DNA of 64,000 bases, from positions 3,500,501 through 3,564,500 of the forward strand of contig NZ_CP014229.1 in the NCBI RefSeq assembly GCF_001553605.1. Direction: 5' to 3'. The notes beneath the pieces were generated by a model that was given only the letters and a program-made list of their open reading frames with translations, did no database searches and had not been told where the DNA came from. This DNA comes from Desulfovibrio fairfieldensis. Lineage in GTDB: Bacteria > Desulfobacterota > Desulfovibrionia > Desulfovibrionales > Desulfovibrionaceae. The translations under genes and the position numbers were made by a program. Positions 27,001-35,238 of the stretch are shown here, piece after piece (position 1 is the first letter of the stretch; each line of letters opens with the position of its first letter).

Positions 27001-28131
27001 ATGATTCCCGACGAAGCGGATTTTTCTCTGAGCAGTTACCGTTTTGATCTGCCGTCGGAGCAGATCGCCCAGTTTCCCCCGGAAGAGCGGGGCGCGTCCC
27101 GTTTGCTGGTCCTGCCGCGCAAGGGCGCTTCCGATCCCCGCCCTGAGCTGCGCCACGGCATGTTCGGCGATCTGCCCGACTGCCTGCCGGAGAATGCGCT
27201 GATCATCGCCAACAATTCGCGCGTCTTGCAGGCCCGCCTGCTGGGTTCGCGCGGCACGGGCGGCAAGGTGGAATTTCTGCTGCTCACGCCTCTGCCCCTG
27301 GTTATGGAACGTGCCCGGCCCGACAAGCGCCTTGGCGGGACCGGCGGCGCGGAGGCCTTCAGCGCCGAGGCCGAGGGCCTGGTGCGTTGCGGGGGCAGCG
27401 TGCGCGAGGGCGAAACCTTCGCCTTCGGCGCGGGCATCAGCGTGACCGTGCTGGAATCCGGCCCCTTCGGGCAGCGCCGGGTACGCCTGGCCTGGCAGGG
27501 CGATCTGGCCAAGGGCTTCGCGGCCACCGGGCATATCCCGTTGCCCCCCTATATCAAGCGCGCCGACGGCGAGGAAGACCTCAGCCGTTACCAGACCGTC
27601 TACGCCAGAAGCGACAAAACCGGCTCCGTGGCCGCGCCCACGGCCGGTCTGCACTTCACCCCGGCCATGCGTGAAAAACTGGCGGACCGGGGCTTTGAGT
27701 GGGCCGAGGTGACGCTCTATGTGGGTTACGGCACCTTCAGCCCGGTGCGTTGCGAGGACATCCGCAGCCACCGCATGCACCGCGAATATGTGGAAGTGCC
27801 GGAGGCCACGGCCGCGGCCATAGCCAGGGCCAAGGCCCAGGGCCGTCCCGTGGTGGCCGTGGGCACCACCAGCGTGCGCACCCTGGAGGGCGTGGCCGAA
27901 CTCTGCGGCCGGGTGCAGCCCTACACGGGCTGGACGGATATTTTTCTCTATCCCGGCAGGAACTTCCGCGTGGTGGACGCGGTGCTGACCAATTTTCATC
28001 TGCCGGAATCCTCCCTGCTCATGCTGGTTTCGGCCTTTGCCGGGCGCGAGCGTATGCTGGCGGCCTATGCCGAAGCCGTGACCAGGGGCTACCGCTTTTT
28101 TTCCTACGGGGACGCCATGCTCATTAAATAA
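27001..28131 (+). CDS. queA: tRNA preQ1-34 S-adenosylmethionine ribosyltransferase-isomerase
   Basis: A 376-residue enzyme that transfers and rearranges the ribose of SAM onto preQ1 in tRNA to form epoxyqueuosine. Signatures are SSYRFDLPSEQIAQFPPEERG (residues about 10-30, abbreviated), NNSRVLQARL, PTAGLHFT, VGYGTFSPV and FLYPG..F.VVD..LTNFHLPESSL. An in-frame ATG at 26983 is an alternative start; neither has a clear ribosome site, and 27001 gives the usual N terminus. It diverges from the lipoprotein gene. Confidence 0.95.
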   Translation: MIPDEADFSLSSYRFDLPSEQIAQFPPEERGASRLLVLPRKGASDPRPELRHGMFGDLPDCLPENALIIANNSRVLQARLLGSRGTGGKVEFLLLTPLPLVMERARPDKRLGGTGGAEAFSAEAEGLVRCGGSVREGETFAFGAGISVTVLESGPFGQRRVRLAWQGDLAKGFAATGHIPLPPYIKRADGEEDLSRYQTVYARSDKTGSVAAPTAGLHFTPAMREKLADRGFEWAEVTLYVGYGTFSPVRCEDIRSHRMHREYVEVPEATAAAIARAKAQGRPVVAVGTTSVRTLEGVAELCGRVQPYTGWTDIFLYPGRNFRVVDAVLTNFHLPESSLLMLVSAFAGRERMLAAYAEAVTRGYRFFSYGDAMLIK

Positions 28132-28180
28132 GGGCGGGCCCGGTTCCCCGGTCCTTTTCCGGCGCGGGAGTTCCCCGTGC

Positions 28181-28446
28181 TGTCGCTGGTGTCTGATTTC
28201 AAAAATCAGACACCCAAAACCCGTAGGGTTTTGCGGCGGCGCAGCCGCCGTGAGACCGCGAAAATTGAGAGCGTGCCTATGCTCGAAATTTTTGCAATTG
28301 GGCACGAGTGAAATGTCACGCCTCACCTGTCGGTTCAGCGTGAAGATCACACAGCAAAAAACGCGATTTTTGCTGTGCTTACGCCGCCTGCGGCGGCGCG
28401 CAACCCCTTGCGGGTTTGCGACATGTGTCGCTTGGCGCGACACTAG
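28181..28446. repeat. Palindromic element D2 upstream of the VorB-type operon
   Basis: This is a string of hairpins: GTGTCTGATTT/AAATCAGACAC (28189-28213), AAAACCCGTAGGGTTTT, GGCGGCGCAGCCGCC, CACAGCAAAAA/TTTTTGCTGTG (28350-28377) and GTGTCGC/GCGACAC ending in CTAG at 28443. The segment 28313-28379 is shared with element D1. It fills the 333-bp gap between queA and the oxidoreductase operon. The ribosome site AAGGAGC follows directly. Confidence 0.6.
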
Positions 28447-28464
28447 AAGGAGCGTAAAAAACAT

Positions 28465-28701
28465 ATGTCACGAGTAGTTTTTCTGGAAGATCGCTGCAAG
28501 GGCTGCCGGCTCTGTGTGGAGGTCTGCCCTGTCCATATCCTGCGTCCGTCAGGCCGTTTCAACCGCCAGGGTTATGAAATCATGGAAATGAGCGGCCAGT
28601 GCACGGGCTGCGCGTCCTGCGCCGTCATGTGCCCGGACACGGCCATCCGGGTGTTCAGAAGCGTCAAAGCCGAAAACGCGGCCGAAGGAGGCGCGGTATG
28701 A
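28465..28701 (+). CDS. Ferredoxin subunit of 2-oxoacid oxidoreductase
   Basis: A 78-residue protein with two 4Fe-4S motifs, CKGCRLCVEVCP (about 11-22) and CTGCASCAVMCPD (about 46-58). This is the delta or 'D' subunit of four-subunit 2-oxoacid:ferredoxin oxidoreductases, passing electrons to ferredoxin. Its TGA overlaps the next ATG by 4 bp. The order delta-alpha-beta-gamma is typical of Kor/Vor operons. Confidence 0.88.
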   Translation: MSRVVFLEDRCKGCRLCVEVCPVHILRPSGRFNRQGYEIMEMSGQCTGCASCAVMCPDTAIRVFRSVKAENAAEGGAV

Positions 28702-29795
28702 GCGTATCACAGACGGAACGCGTGCTGATCAAGGGCAATGAGGCCGTGGCCTTCGGCGCGGTGGACGCGGGCTGCCGCTGTTATTTCGGCTATCCCATCA
28801 CGCCCCAGAATGAAATTCCCGAAGCGCTTTCGGTGCTGCTGCCGGAGAACGGCGGCCAGTTTGTGCAGGCCGAAAGCGAAGTGGCCGCCTCCAACATGCT
28901 GCTGGGCGCGGCGGCCTGCGGCATTCCGGCCATGACTTCGTCCTCGGGCTGCGGCATCTCCCTGATGCAGGAGGCCATTTCCTACATGGCGGGCAGCCAC
29001 GTGCCCGGCGTCATCGTCAACATGCAGCGCGGCGGCCCCGGCCTGGGGGATATCGGCCCGTCCCAGGGCGACTATTTTCAGGCGGTCAAGGGCGGCGGCC
29101 ACGGCGACCACCGCAACCTGGTCCTGGCCCCGGCCACGGCGCAGGAGTGTTATGACTTCATGTTCCGGGCCTTTGCCCTGGCCTTCAAATACGCCAACCC
29201 GGTCATGGTGCTGGGCGACGCCATTGTGGGTCAGATCAAGGAGCCCGTGCGCCGCGAGCCGCCCAAAGAGGCCATGCGGCCGGAGGCGATTCAGGACACG
29301 GCCCGCGACTGGCGGCTGGAAGGCTACGGCAAACGCGGCCCCGCCGCCGCGCCGCGCCTGCTCAAATCCGTCTATCTGGCCGAGGGGGCCTTGGCCGCGC
29401 GCAATCGTCTGCTGATGGAAAAGTACGAGGCCATGCGCGCGGAAGCGGCCTTTGAACAGATGGACGTGGACGACGCCGAGCTGGTGGTGGTGGCTTTCGG
29501 TTCCATGGCCCGCATCGCGCGCAGCGCCATCCGCCAGTTGCGCGGTCAGGGACACCGGCTGGGCCTGTTCCGGCCCGTGACCTTGTATCCCTTCCCGGAC
29601 GAAGCCCTGCGCGCCTTGGTGCCGGGGCGGCGTTTCCTGGTTATCGAGCAGAATACCGGCCAGATGGTCGAGGACGTGCGCCTGGCGCTCAACAGCGCGG
29701 CCCCGGTGGCCTGGCACGGGGTCATGCCCGGCCTGTTCATCGGCGCGGACGCGCTGGCCGACCCCATCCTCCGGGCGCTCAAGGAGAAGAACTAA
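28698..29795 (+). CDS. 2-oxoacid:ferredoxin oxidoreductase alpha subunit (VorB-type)
   Basis: A 365-residue subunit, closest by motif memory to VorB of 3-methyl-2-oxobutanoate (branched-chain 2-oxoacid) oxidoreductase: KGNEAVAFGAVDAGCRCYFG, TPQNEIPEAL, MTSSSGCGISLMQEAISY and RGGPGLGDIGPSQGDYFQ. The complex oxidatively decarboxylates a 2-oxoacid with CoA, giving acyl-CoA, CO2 and reduced ferredoxin. A 2-oxoglutarate substrate (Kor) is the alternative. The start at 28698 overlaps the ferredoxin gene; the frame is open further upstream but that is shadow. Confidence 0.85.
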   Translation: MSVSQTERVLIKGNEAVAFGAVDAGCRCYFGYPITPQNEIPEALSVLLPENGGQFVQAESEVAASNMLLGAAACGIPAMTSSSGCGISLMQEAISYMAGSHVPGVIVNMQRGGPGLGDIGPSQGDYFQAVKGGGHGDHRNLVLAPATAQECYDFMFRAFALAFKYANPVMVLGDAIVGQIKEPVRREPPKEAMRPEAIQDTARDWRLEGYGKRGPAAAPRLLKSVYLAEGALAARNRLLMEKYEAMRAEAAFEQMDVDDAELVVVAFGSMARIARSAIRQLRGQGHRLGLFRPVTLYPFPDEALRALVPGRRFLVIEQNTGQMVEDVRLALNSAAPVAWHGVMPGLFIGADALADPILRALKEKN

Positions 29796-30652
29796 TGACG
29801 CGGATTTCGGAAACGGCCGATGCGCTGCGCCCGCAGCCGGGCGAACGTCTGGTGTTTGACGTCACCCCCGTGCTCAACGAGTGCCCCACCCATTACTGCC
29901 CCGGCTGCCATCACGGCATTGCCCACCGCCTGGTCAGCGAGGTGCTGCATGAGTTGGGCGTGGCGGACAGAACCATACTGGTGGCCTCGGTGGGCTGCGC
30001 CACCTTCACCTACGACTATTTCAACGTGGACGGCCTGGAAGCGCCGCACGGCCGGGCCTGTGCCGTGGCCACGGGCGTGCGGCGCGCCCGGCCCGACGCC
30101 GTGGTCTTCACCTATCAGGGCGACGGCGACATGGCCGCCATCGGTTTGGCCGAGTCCCTGCACGCGGCCAACCGGGGCGAAAAGATCACCACCATCTTCA
30201 TCAACAATACGGTCTACGGCATGACCGGCGGCCAGATGGCCCCCACCACCCTGGTGGGCCAGAAAACCACCACGACCCGGCAGGGCCGCTCCCTGAGCAA
30301 CGAGGGCGGCCCGGTGCGCCTGGCCGAGATCATAGCCCAGCTCGAAGGCGTGGCCTATGCAGAGCGTTGCGCCCTGGATTCGGTCAAACATGTGCGGGCG
30401 GCCAAAAAGGCCATGCGCAAGGCTTTCGAGGTCCAACTGGACGGTCTGGGTTTCGGTTTTGTGGAGCTGCTTTCGGGCTGCCCCACCAACTGGCATCTGG
30501 ACCCGGTGGCGGCCAACAAGCGCATTGCCGAGGCCATGATTCCGGTCTTCCCCCTGGGCGTGTTCAAGGACGCCACGGCCGGGGCCGGTCCTGTTGCGCC
30601 TGTTGCGCCAGTTGCGGAGGACGCGCAGGCAAAGGAGGCCCCCCGTGGCTGA
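29795..30652 (+). CDS. 2-oxoacid:ferredoxin oxidoreductase beta subunit (TPP-binding)
   Basis: A 285-residue TPP-binding subunit. YCPGCHHGIAHRLV (about 34-47) is the family start, and the TPP motif GDGDMAAIG...NN lies around 109-140 (YQGDGDMAAIGLAE, FINNTVYGMTGGQ). The C-terminal 30 residues are Ala/Pro-rich and probably disordered. Its ATG overlaps the alpha stop by one base (TAATG), and its end overlaps the gamma gene by 8 bp, so the three are coupled in translation. Confidence 0.9.
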   Translation: MTRISETADALRPQPGERLVFDVTPVLNECPTHYCPGCHHGIAHRLVSEVLHELGVADRTILVASVGCATFTYDYFNVDGLEAPHGRACAVATGVRRARPDAVVFTYQGDGDMAAIGLAESLHAANRGEKITTIFINNTVYGMTGGQMAPTTLVGQKTTTTRQGRSLSNEGGPVRLAEIIAQLEGVAYAERCALDSVKHVRAAKKAMRKAFEVQLDGLGFGFVELLSGCPTNWHLDPVAANKRIAEAMIPVFPLGVFKDATAGAGPVAPVAPVAEDAQAKEAPRG

Positions 30653-31184
30653 GTATCAGGACGTGATTATGGCCGGTTTCGGCGGCCAGGGCGTGATGCT
30701 GATCGGCAATCTGCTGGCGCAGGCCGGTATGGAACAGGGCCTGGAAGTGAGCTTCATTCCGGTCTACGGCGCGGAAATGCGCGGCGGCACGGCCAACTGC
30801 ACCGTGGTGCTGGACAGCCACCCCATCGGCTCGCCCCTGGTGCGCGAGCCCTTGTCCACCATTGTGCTCAACGAGCCCTCGCTGGACAAATTCCAACCGC
30901 GCCTGCGGGCCGGGGGCGTGCAGATCGTCAACGCCTCGCTGGTCAGCCAAGGGCTGCTGGATGCCGGCCTGCGCAGCGTCTACATTCCGGCCAACGACAT
31001 GGCCCATGAACTGGGCAACGTGAAGTTGGCCAATATGGTGGCGCTGGGGGCATGGCTCAAGGCCACGGGCGCGCTGCCGCTCACGGCGGTGCAGGAAGCC
31101 CTCAGGCGGGTGGTCAGCGCGCACTACGCCAAACTGATCCCGGTCAATGCCCAGGCCCTGGAAGCGGGTTACAACTTCGCCTGA
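30645..31184 (+). CDS. 2-oxoacid:ferredoxin oxidoreductase gamma subunit
   Basis: A 179-residue gamma domain protein with IMAGFGGQGVMLIGNLLAQA (about 8-27), YGAEMRGGTANCTVVLD and NMVALGAWLKATG, the standard motifs. It completes the four-subunit complex. The start is GTG at 30645, chosen for the AAAGGAGG site six bases upstream and because it overlaps the beta gene. A terminator-like hairpin follows 63 bp after its stop. Confidence 0.9.
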   Translation: MAEYQDVIMAGFGGQGVMLIGNLLAQAGMEQGLEVSFIPVYGAEMRGGTANCTVVLDSHPIGSPLVREPLSTIVLNEPSLDKFQPRLRAGGVQIVNASLVSQGLLDAGLRSVYIPANDMAHELGNVKLANMVALGAWLKATGALPLTAVQEALRRVVSAHYAKLIPVNAQALEAGYNFA

Positions 31185-31246
31185 TGTTGGCTTGTCCGGC
31201 CGGATAGGTTCCGGCGGCCAGCTCGACTTTTGTGTACAACCGAAAA

Positions 31247-31285
31247 TGCCGCTGCTCCCTGACGGGGGCAGCGGCAAAACATTTT
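31247..31285 (+). terminator. Terminator after the VorB-type operon
   Basis: TGCCGCTGCTCCC and GGGGGCAGCGGCA form a 13-bp stem (one wobble) with a TGAC loop, followed by AAAACATTTTT. It lies 63 bp after the gamma gene. Confidence 0.75.
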
Positions 31286-31384
31286 TGGAGAGAAACGATA
31301 CGCAAAATATGCGGGGTATGCCTGTGCCTGCTCGTGGGCAACAGCGCCCGCGCTGTAACGCGCCGCGCGGCGGCACGGTAGCCG

Positions 31385-32068
31385 CTATTTCTTGCGTTGC
31401 AGCACGAACATGAAGAAGTTGTCGCCGCGTTCAAGCCAGATGACCTTGGCCAGTTCGGGCTGGGTGGCCAGAAAGCCCTCCAGCGTGCGCAGCACGTCGG
31501 GTATTTTATAGTAGAAATGCTTGTGGTCGGGCGTAATGGCGGCCAGCTCGCGGCCCATGGGAATGATGAAGGCATAGGCTTTGACGCCGCCGTACTTCTC
31601 CAGCTTGACCACATCCACCTTGCCGTCGCCGGCCAGAGCCTTGAAACCGAAAGGCAGGTCTTTTTTGAGCCAGTTTTCCAGAGCGCGGGAAACGGCGTCG
31701 GCTTTGCCATTCTGATTGTCGTAGCCCGGGGCGAATTTGGGCATTGTGTCGCGCAGATCCACATCGCTGTAAGCCTCATAGGCGTCCAGCGGCAAAAAAT
31801 CCTCGCGCAGCGTACCGCCGTTTTTCAGAGTCACGACGCCCATGCCTTTTTCCCGCTCAATCCAGGGGCGCTTGCCCTTGGCGCGCAGTTTTGCCTCCAC
31901 CTCGGCCTTGTTGACGGAGGGGTAGCCGTCGCTGAGCGTATTTTTGTCGGACGCATCCCGGTTCGCGCCCGACGCTGGGAAGGGCGAGATCAGGAAAAGA
32001 AGAAATGCGGCCGTGAGAATGAAGGGCCGGGAAAGGGGCCGCGTGATTCCGGTGTGGGAGAAATCCAT
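31385..32068 (-). CDS. Secreted protein of unknown function
   Basis: A 227-residue protein with an N-terminal signal peptide (FILTAAFLLFLISPFPASGA, cleavage near residue 35). The mature region is basic and contains KRPWIEREKGMGVVTLKNGG, FAPGYDNQNGKADAVSRALE and FYYKIPDVLRTLEGFLATQPE. I do not recognise a family or catalytic motif. It is transcribed toward the oxidoreductase operon and has an AGAGGT site. An 18-bp perfect hairpin lies 35 bp upstream of its start. Confidence 0.65.
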   Translation of the reverse strand: MDFSHTGITRPLSRPFILTAAFLLFLISPFPASGANRDASDKNTLSDGYPSVNKAEVEAKLRAKGKRPWIEREKGMGVVTLKNGGTLREDFLPLDAYEAYSDVDLRDTMPKFAPGYDNQNGKADAVSRALENWLKKDLPFGFKALAGDGKVDVVKLEKYGGVKAYAFIIPMGRELAAITPDHKHFYYKIPDVLRTLEGFLATQPELAKVIWLERGDNFFMFVLQRKK

Positions 32069-32102
32069 GCGTGTACCTCTGTTTTTCGGGGGGAGAGACG
32101 TT

Positions 32103-32145
32103 TTCTCATCCCGTGGCGGAGACGCTTTCCGCCACGGGATGAGAA
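32103..32145. other. Perfect 18-bp hairpin upstream of the secreted protein gene
   Basis: TTCTCATCCCGTGGCGGA (32103-32120) and its exact complement (32128-32145) enclose a seven-base loop. It lacks a clear T-run on either strand, so it may be a leader structure in the mRNA rather than a simple terminator. On the other side it borders the repeat C2. Confidence 0.6.
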
Positions 32146-32165
32146 CGATATCGGCGCCGGAGGGG

Positions 32166-32455
32166 CTAGAGCAGTTTACCTTCTAAAGGTAACCTGCTCT
32201 GACACCGCACATAGTGCGGCGCGCCGAGAAGACCGACCCGACGGCGGCCCGTAGGGCCGTGCCTGCAGCCCAAAGGGCGTACAGGCATCGAGAGCAACGC
32301 GGCGTGGATTCCGGCGAGGCGACCGAAGGCAGCCCGAAGGGCTGTCCCCGTTGGCGACAACGGGACCATACGGGGATCAACAGCAACGATAACCACGTTT
32401 TTCGCCGGAATGCCGACTTTGAAATTTTACAAATTTCAAAGTTAATCTGCTCTAG
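32166..32455. repeat. TAGAGCA-family element C2 (290 bp)
   Basis: The ends are CTAGAGCAG and CTGCTCTAG. Each end has its own hairpin (AGGTAACC/GGTTTACC-like at the left; ACTTTGAAATTT/AAATTTCAAAGT at the right). The core has closely spaced hairpins: GGCCCGTAGGGCC, GCCCAAAGGGC, GCAGCCCGAAGGGCTG and CCCGTTGGCGACAACGGG. The core is nearly identical to 54876-55050 and, inverted, to 58806-59010. Its right CTAG (32452-32455) is also the left end of element A2. Confidence 0.75.
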
Positions 32456-32602
32456 GGTCTGTTAACACTATAGAATTTTTGTTCGCCTGCAAGGAAGATA
32501 AACCTGCTTTGAGGGAGTGTACTCTTCTGGTACTCGACCGAAAAAGCAGGTGAAATCTGACGCGGCAGGAGGGCAAAAAGGCATAGCGTTAACAGGCCCT
32601 AG
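32452..32602 (-). repeat. Palindromic element A2 (151 bp, stop-anchored)
   Basis: A reverse-complement copy of A1, with ends CTAGGGTCTGTTAACACTAT and ATAGCGTTAACAGGCCCTAG. The right CTAG supplies the TAG stop of the GAPDH gene on the minus strand. Read from GAPDH the internal order is the same as in A1 and A3. Its other end shares CTAG with element C2. Confidence 0.85.
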
Positions 32603-33615
32603 AGGCCCTTGTCCTGCATCAGGCAGACCAGGTCGCAGACCCGGTTGGAATAGCCCCATTCATTGTCGTACCAAGCCACGGCCTTGACCATGCGGCCGTC
32701 CTGCACGGTGGTGTAGGAGGCTTCTAGGATGGACGAGGCCGGATTGCCCTTGAAGTCCATGGAAACCAGAGGCTTGTCGTTGTATTCCAGCACGCCCTTG
32801 AGATCGCTGTCCGCGGCTTCCTTGAGCTTGCCCAGCAGGGTTTCGGTATCCGTCCGCTTTTCCAGAATGCCGGAAAAGTCCACCACCGACACCGTGGGCG
32901 TGGGCACGCGCAACGAATAGCCGCTGAACTTGCCTTTGAGTTCGGGAATGACCTTGGCCACGGCCTGGGCCGCGCCCGTGGAGGTGGGGATGATGTTGCA
33001 GGCCGCGGCGCGGGCTCGGCGCGGGTCTTTGTGGGCCATGTCCAGAATGCGCTGGTCGTTGGTATAGGAGTGGATGGTGACCATATTGCCGATCTGGATG
33101 CCGAACTCGCGTTGCAACACCAGGGCCACCGGGGCCAGGCAGTTGGTGGTGCACGAGGCGTTGGACACGATATGGTGTTTGGCCGGGTCGTACTGGTCCT
33201 GGTTCACGCCCATGACGATGGTGATGTCCTCTTCCTTGGCCGGGGCGGTGATGATGACTTTTTTGGCCCCGTTGTCCAGGTGCACGCCGGCCTGCGGCGC
33301 GGTGCGGAAGATGCCCGTGCTCTCAATCACCACGTCCACGTCATGCGCGCCCCAGGCCAGCTGCTTGGGGTCGCGCTCGGAAAAGCAGTGGATGTTCCAG
33401 TCGCCCACGATCACTTCCTGGCCGTTGACCTTGGCGTCCAGATAACCCCGGCCGTAGACCGAGTCGTATTCCGCCAGATGGAAGTTGGTTTCCGCGTCGA
33501 AGAGATCGTTGATGGCCACCACTTCCACGCGGTCCTTGTAGCTCTTGTGCAGGGCGCGGAAAACCTGGCGGCCGATGCGGCCGAAGCCGTTGATGCCCAC
33601 TTTGACTTTTTTCAT
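32599..33615 (-). CDS. gap: Glyceraldehyde-3-phosphate dehydrogenase, type I
   Basis: A 338-residue enzyme converting glyceraldehyde-3-phosphate to 1,3-bisphosphoglycerate. It has the NAD fold [13 protein letters not shown] at residues 8-20, the NAD-selective INDLFD and the catalytic cysteine at 155 in [25 protein letters not shown] follows. The start at 33615 has GAGGA; the longer frame upstream reads through repeat DNA. The stop TAG lies in element A2, and the region upstream of the start holds element A4. Confidence 0.97.
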   Translation of the reverse strand: MKKVKVGINGFGRIGRQVFRALHKSYKDRVEVVAINDLFDAETNFHLAEYDSVYGRGYLDAKVNGQEVIVGDWNIHCFSERDPKQLAWGAHDVDVVIESTGIFRTAPQAGVHLDNGAKKVIITAPAKEEDITIVMGVNQDQYDPAKHHIVSNASCTTNCLAPVALVLQREFGIQIGNMVTIHSYTNDQRILDMAHKDPRRARAAACNIIPTSTGAAQAVAKVIPELKGKFSGYSLRVPTPTVSVVDFSGILEKRTDTETLLGKLKEAADSDLKGVLEYNDKPLVSMDFKGNPASSILEASYTTVQDGRMVKAVAWYDNEWGYSNRVCDLVCLMQDKGL

Positions 33616-33665
33616 GTGTATGTCCTCAACATAAAAAGGAAAAACAGCTCGTTGCCCGATTATGC

Positions 33666-33793
33666 AACAGGCCCGGATTTTTGTTCGCCGGCAAGGAAGG
33701 CGAGCTTCGAGTGCCGGGAGCATATCAAAACAGACGTGGCCGGCGCGCGAAGCGAAGCCTGACGCCGCCAGCGGGCAGAGGGCCGGGCCTGTT
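33666..33793 (-). repeat. Palindromic element A4 (about 128 bp, stop-anchored)
   Basis: AACAGGCCCGG at the left and CCGGGCCTGTT at the right are perfect inverted repeats. Read from the right end (the stop of the GAF gene, TAA at 33793-33795), the interior has CCTCTGCCCGCTGGCGGCG, TCAGG, ATGCTCCC, then CTTCCTTGCCGGCGAAC. This is the same order as in A1-A3 and A5 but with different arms. It lies upstream of the gap gene, so it also neighbours that promoter. Confidence 0.65.
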
Positions 33794-34347
33794 TAGTCTT
33801 CGTAGACCGAGTAGGCATGCTTGGCCATCAGCTCGTAATTATTGCGCAGGGCCTCGTGCAGGCGCGCGTTTTCAATGGCCAGGGCCGAAATGGCGGCCAC
33901 GGCTTCCATAAAAGTCTGCTCGTCGGGGGTGAAGTCGCGCTCCACGTCGGAGTAGACGCGGATCAGACCGATGGCCTTGCCGTCAGCCATGAGCGGCGCG
34001 GAAAGCACGGAAACCAGCCCCTCTGCCTTGGCCGATTCGGGGTACTGGAAGCGGCCGTCGGCCGTGGCGTCCTTGAGGTGGATGGTTTTGCCGGCCAGCA
34101 CTTCGCCGTCCAGGCCGCTGCGTTTGACCTCCACCGGCCCCTTGCGCATGTAGGTGCTCGAAAGGCCGGAAGCCGCGCTGGGCAGCAGAAAGCGCCCGGT
34201 GCTGTCCAGCAGGCGGATGGTGCTGGCCTTGCAGCCCATGGTGGCGGCGGTTTGTTCCGTGATTTTATGCAGGACTTCTTTGGGCTCGAGGCTGGAGTTG
34301 ATCACCAGCGCCACGTCCCTGAGTGCGCGAAAATAATCTTGTGCCAT
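33793..34347 (-). CDS. GAF domain protein
   Basis: A 184-residue protein made of one GAF domain (about residues 15-175): ITEQTAATMGCKASTIRLLD, SVLSAPLMADGKAIGLIRVYSD and FTPDEQTFMEAVAAISALAIENARL. GAF domains bind small ligands such as nucleotides, haem or flavin; no output domain is attached, so it may be a subunit or sensor for another protein. A strong AAGGAGG site precedes the ATG at 34347. The stop TAA overlaps element A4. It lies between bactofilin and gap on the same strand. Confidence 0.8.
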   Translation of the reverse strand: MAQDYFRALRDVALVINSSLEPKEVLHKITEQTAATMGCKASTIRLLDSTGRFLLPSAASGLSSTYMRKGPVEVKRSGLDGEVLAGKTIHLKDATADGRFQYPESAKAEGLVSVLSAPLMADGKAIGLIRVYSDVERDFTPDEQTFMEAVAAISALAIENARLHEALRNNYELMAKHAYSVYED

Positions 34348-34418
34348 GAGTGCCTCCTTGAGGAACGCTGTGGACCGCACCCGTCCGCCGGGGGCGGGGG
34401 CGCGGCGAGAATGCCCGG

Positions 34419-34467
34419 AGCAGAGTAACGTTGAAAATGGTAATTCTCAAAGTTAGCCTGCTCTGAT
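34419..34467. repeat. Short TAGAGCA-type hairpin
   Basis: AGCAG..TAACTTTGAGAATT and its partner (AACGTTGAAAAT..TGCTCT) form an imperfect 49-bp palindrome upstream of the GAF gene, matching the arms of the C elements. A separate hairpin GGCAAAGGT/ACCTTTGCC follows at 34471-34492. The rest of the gap to 34586 shows no gene. Confidence 0.5.
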
Positions 34468-34586
34468 GACGGCAAAGGTCAAAACCTTTGCCTTTACTTT
34501 CTCAAGTATGATCTATTTTTTACGCTCAGGCAACGCGCTCCGTTCGGCCGCTCCCGCCGCGGGGCAGAGCGGCTCGCGGCCGGGGT

Positions 34587-34955
34587 TCAGGCCTCCTTGC
34601 CGCCCAGCAGGCCCTTGGCCGGAGCCTTGCCGGGATTTTTCATGATCACCTGGCCTTCAATGACGCCGCCTTCCTCGGTGAGCAGGTTGGGCGTCTGCAA
34701 CGTGCCCTCAAGCACGCCCGAAGCATAGACCACCACCCGGCGCTTGGCCGTGACCTCGCCGGAAAAGCGGCCCGAAAGCAGCAGTTCGCCCACATTCAGC
34801 GTGCCGTCCACTTGGGCGTCCTTGCCCACGTTCAGCGTGCCGTCGCTGACGATTTCGCCGGTGTATTTGCCTTCAATGCGCACCGTGCCCTTGAAGGTGA
34901 GTTTGCCTTCATACACGGTGTCGGAACCGAGATATGCGATTTCGTCCTTGCCCAC
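34587..34955 (-). CDS. Bactofilin (polymer-forming cytoskeletal protein)
   Basis: A 122-residue beta-helical protein of the bactofilin family, with the repeating pattern GKLTFKGTVRIEGKYTGEI, GTLNVGKDAQVDGTLNVGEL and GEVTAKRRVVVYASGVLEG. It polymerises without nucleotide and shapes or scaffolds the envelope. An ATG at 34976 is in frame, but GGAGG lies inside that segment and is well placed for the GTG at 34955, which I prefer. It lies downstream of rodA on the same strand, linking it to the elongasome genes. Confidence 0.88.
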   Translation of the reverse strand: MGKDEIAYLGSDTVYEGKLTFKGTVRIEGKYTGEIVSDGTLNVGKDAQVDGTLNVGELLLSGRFSGEVTAKRRVVVYASGVLEGTLQTPNLLTEEGGVIEGQVIMKNPGKAPAKGLLGGKEA

Positions 34956-34978
34956 GGGTACCCTCCATTTCGCCATTA

Positions 34979-35223
34979 GAGGGTGTCGTCATGAGTGTCT
35001 TTCCGGTTATCTCCGCGTCGAAATTCGCCTTTTATTCCGGTCGAGTACCATAGCTCTGCTGTCCTCATCCGTAAGCGGCTTCGCTGCAACGGCTGAGGCA
35101 AGAGTACACTTCCTTCATGCTTTAGCCGTTATGCGAGGAACGAGCATTACGGATAAAGACAGCAGCGCTAAAAGGCTCTTTCTCCTTGATATAACACGAA
35201 AATTCATCTCATGCGACACCCTC
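34979..35223. repeat. Palindromic element A6 (245 bp, opposite orientation)
   Basis: GAGGGTGTCGTCATGAG at the left and CTCATGCGACACCCTC at the right are near-perfect inverted repeats. The core GGTCGAGTACCATAG, CTGCTGTC.TCATCCGTAAG and GAGTACACTTCC is shared with the elements at 57316 and 62155. Relative to rodA it is inverted compared with the other copies and does not supply the stop codon, which is 16 bp away. It separates rodA from bactofilin. Confidence 0.65.
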
Positions 35224-35238
35224 TGGAGCAGTTAACAC

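Noticed and set aside
32214..32465. Open frames in the TAGAGCA elements that give similar proteins at 32214-32465, 54922-55167 and 58713-58964 (shared word QRAYRHREQRGVDSG)
   Set aside because: The similarity comes from the DNA repeat itself. The frames have no ribosome sites, other strands of the same repeat are equally open, and the ends do not agree between copies.
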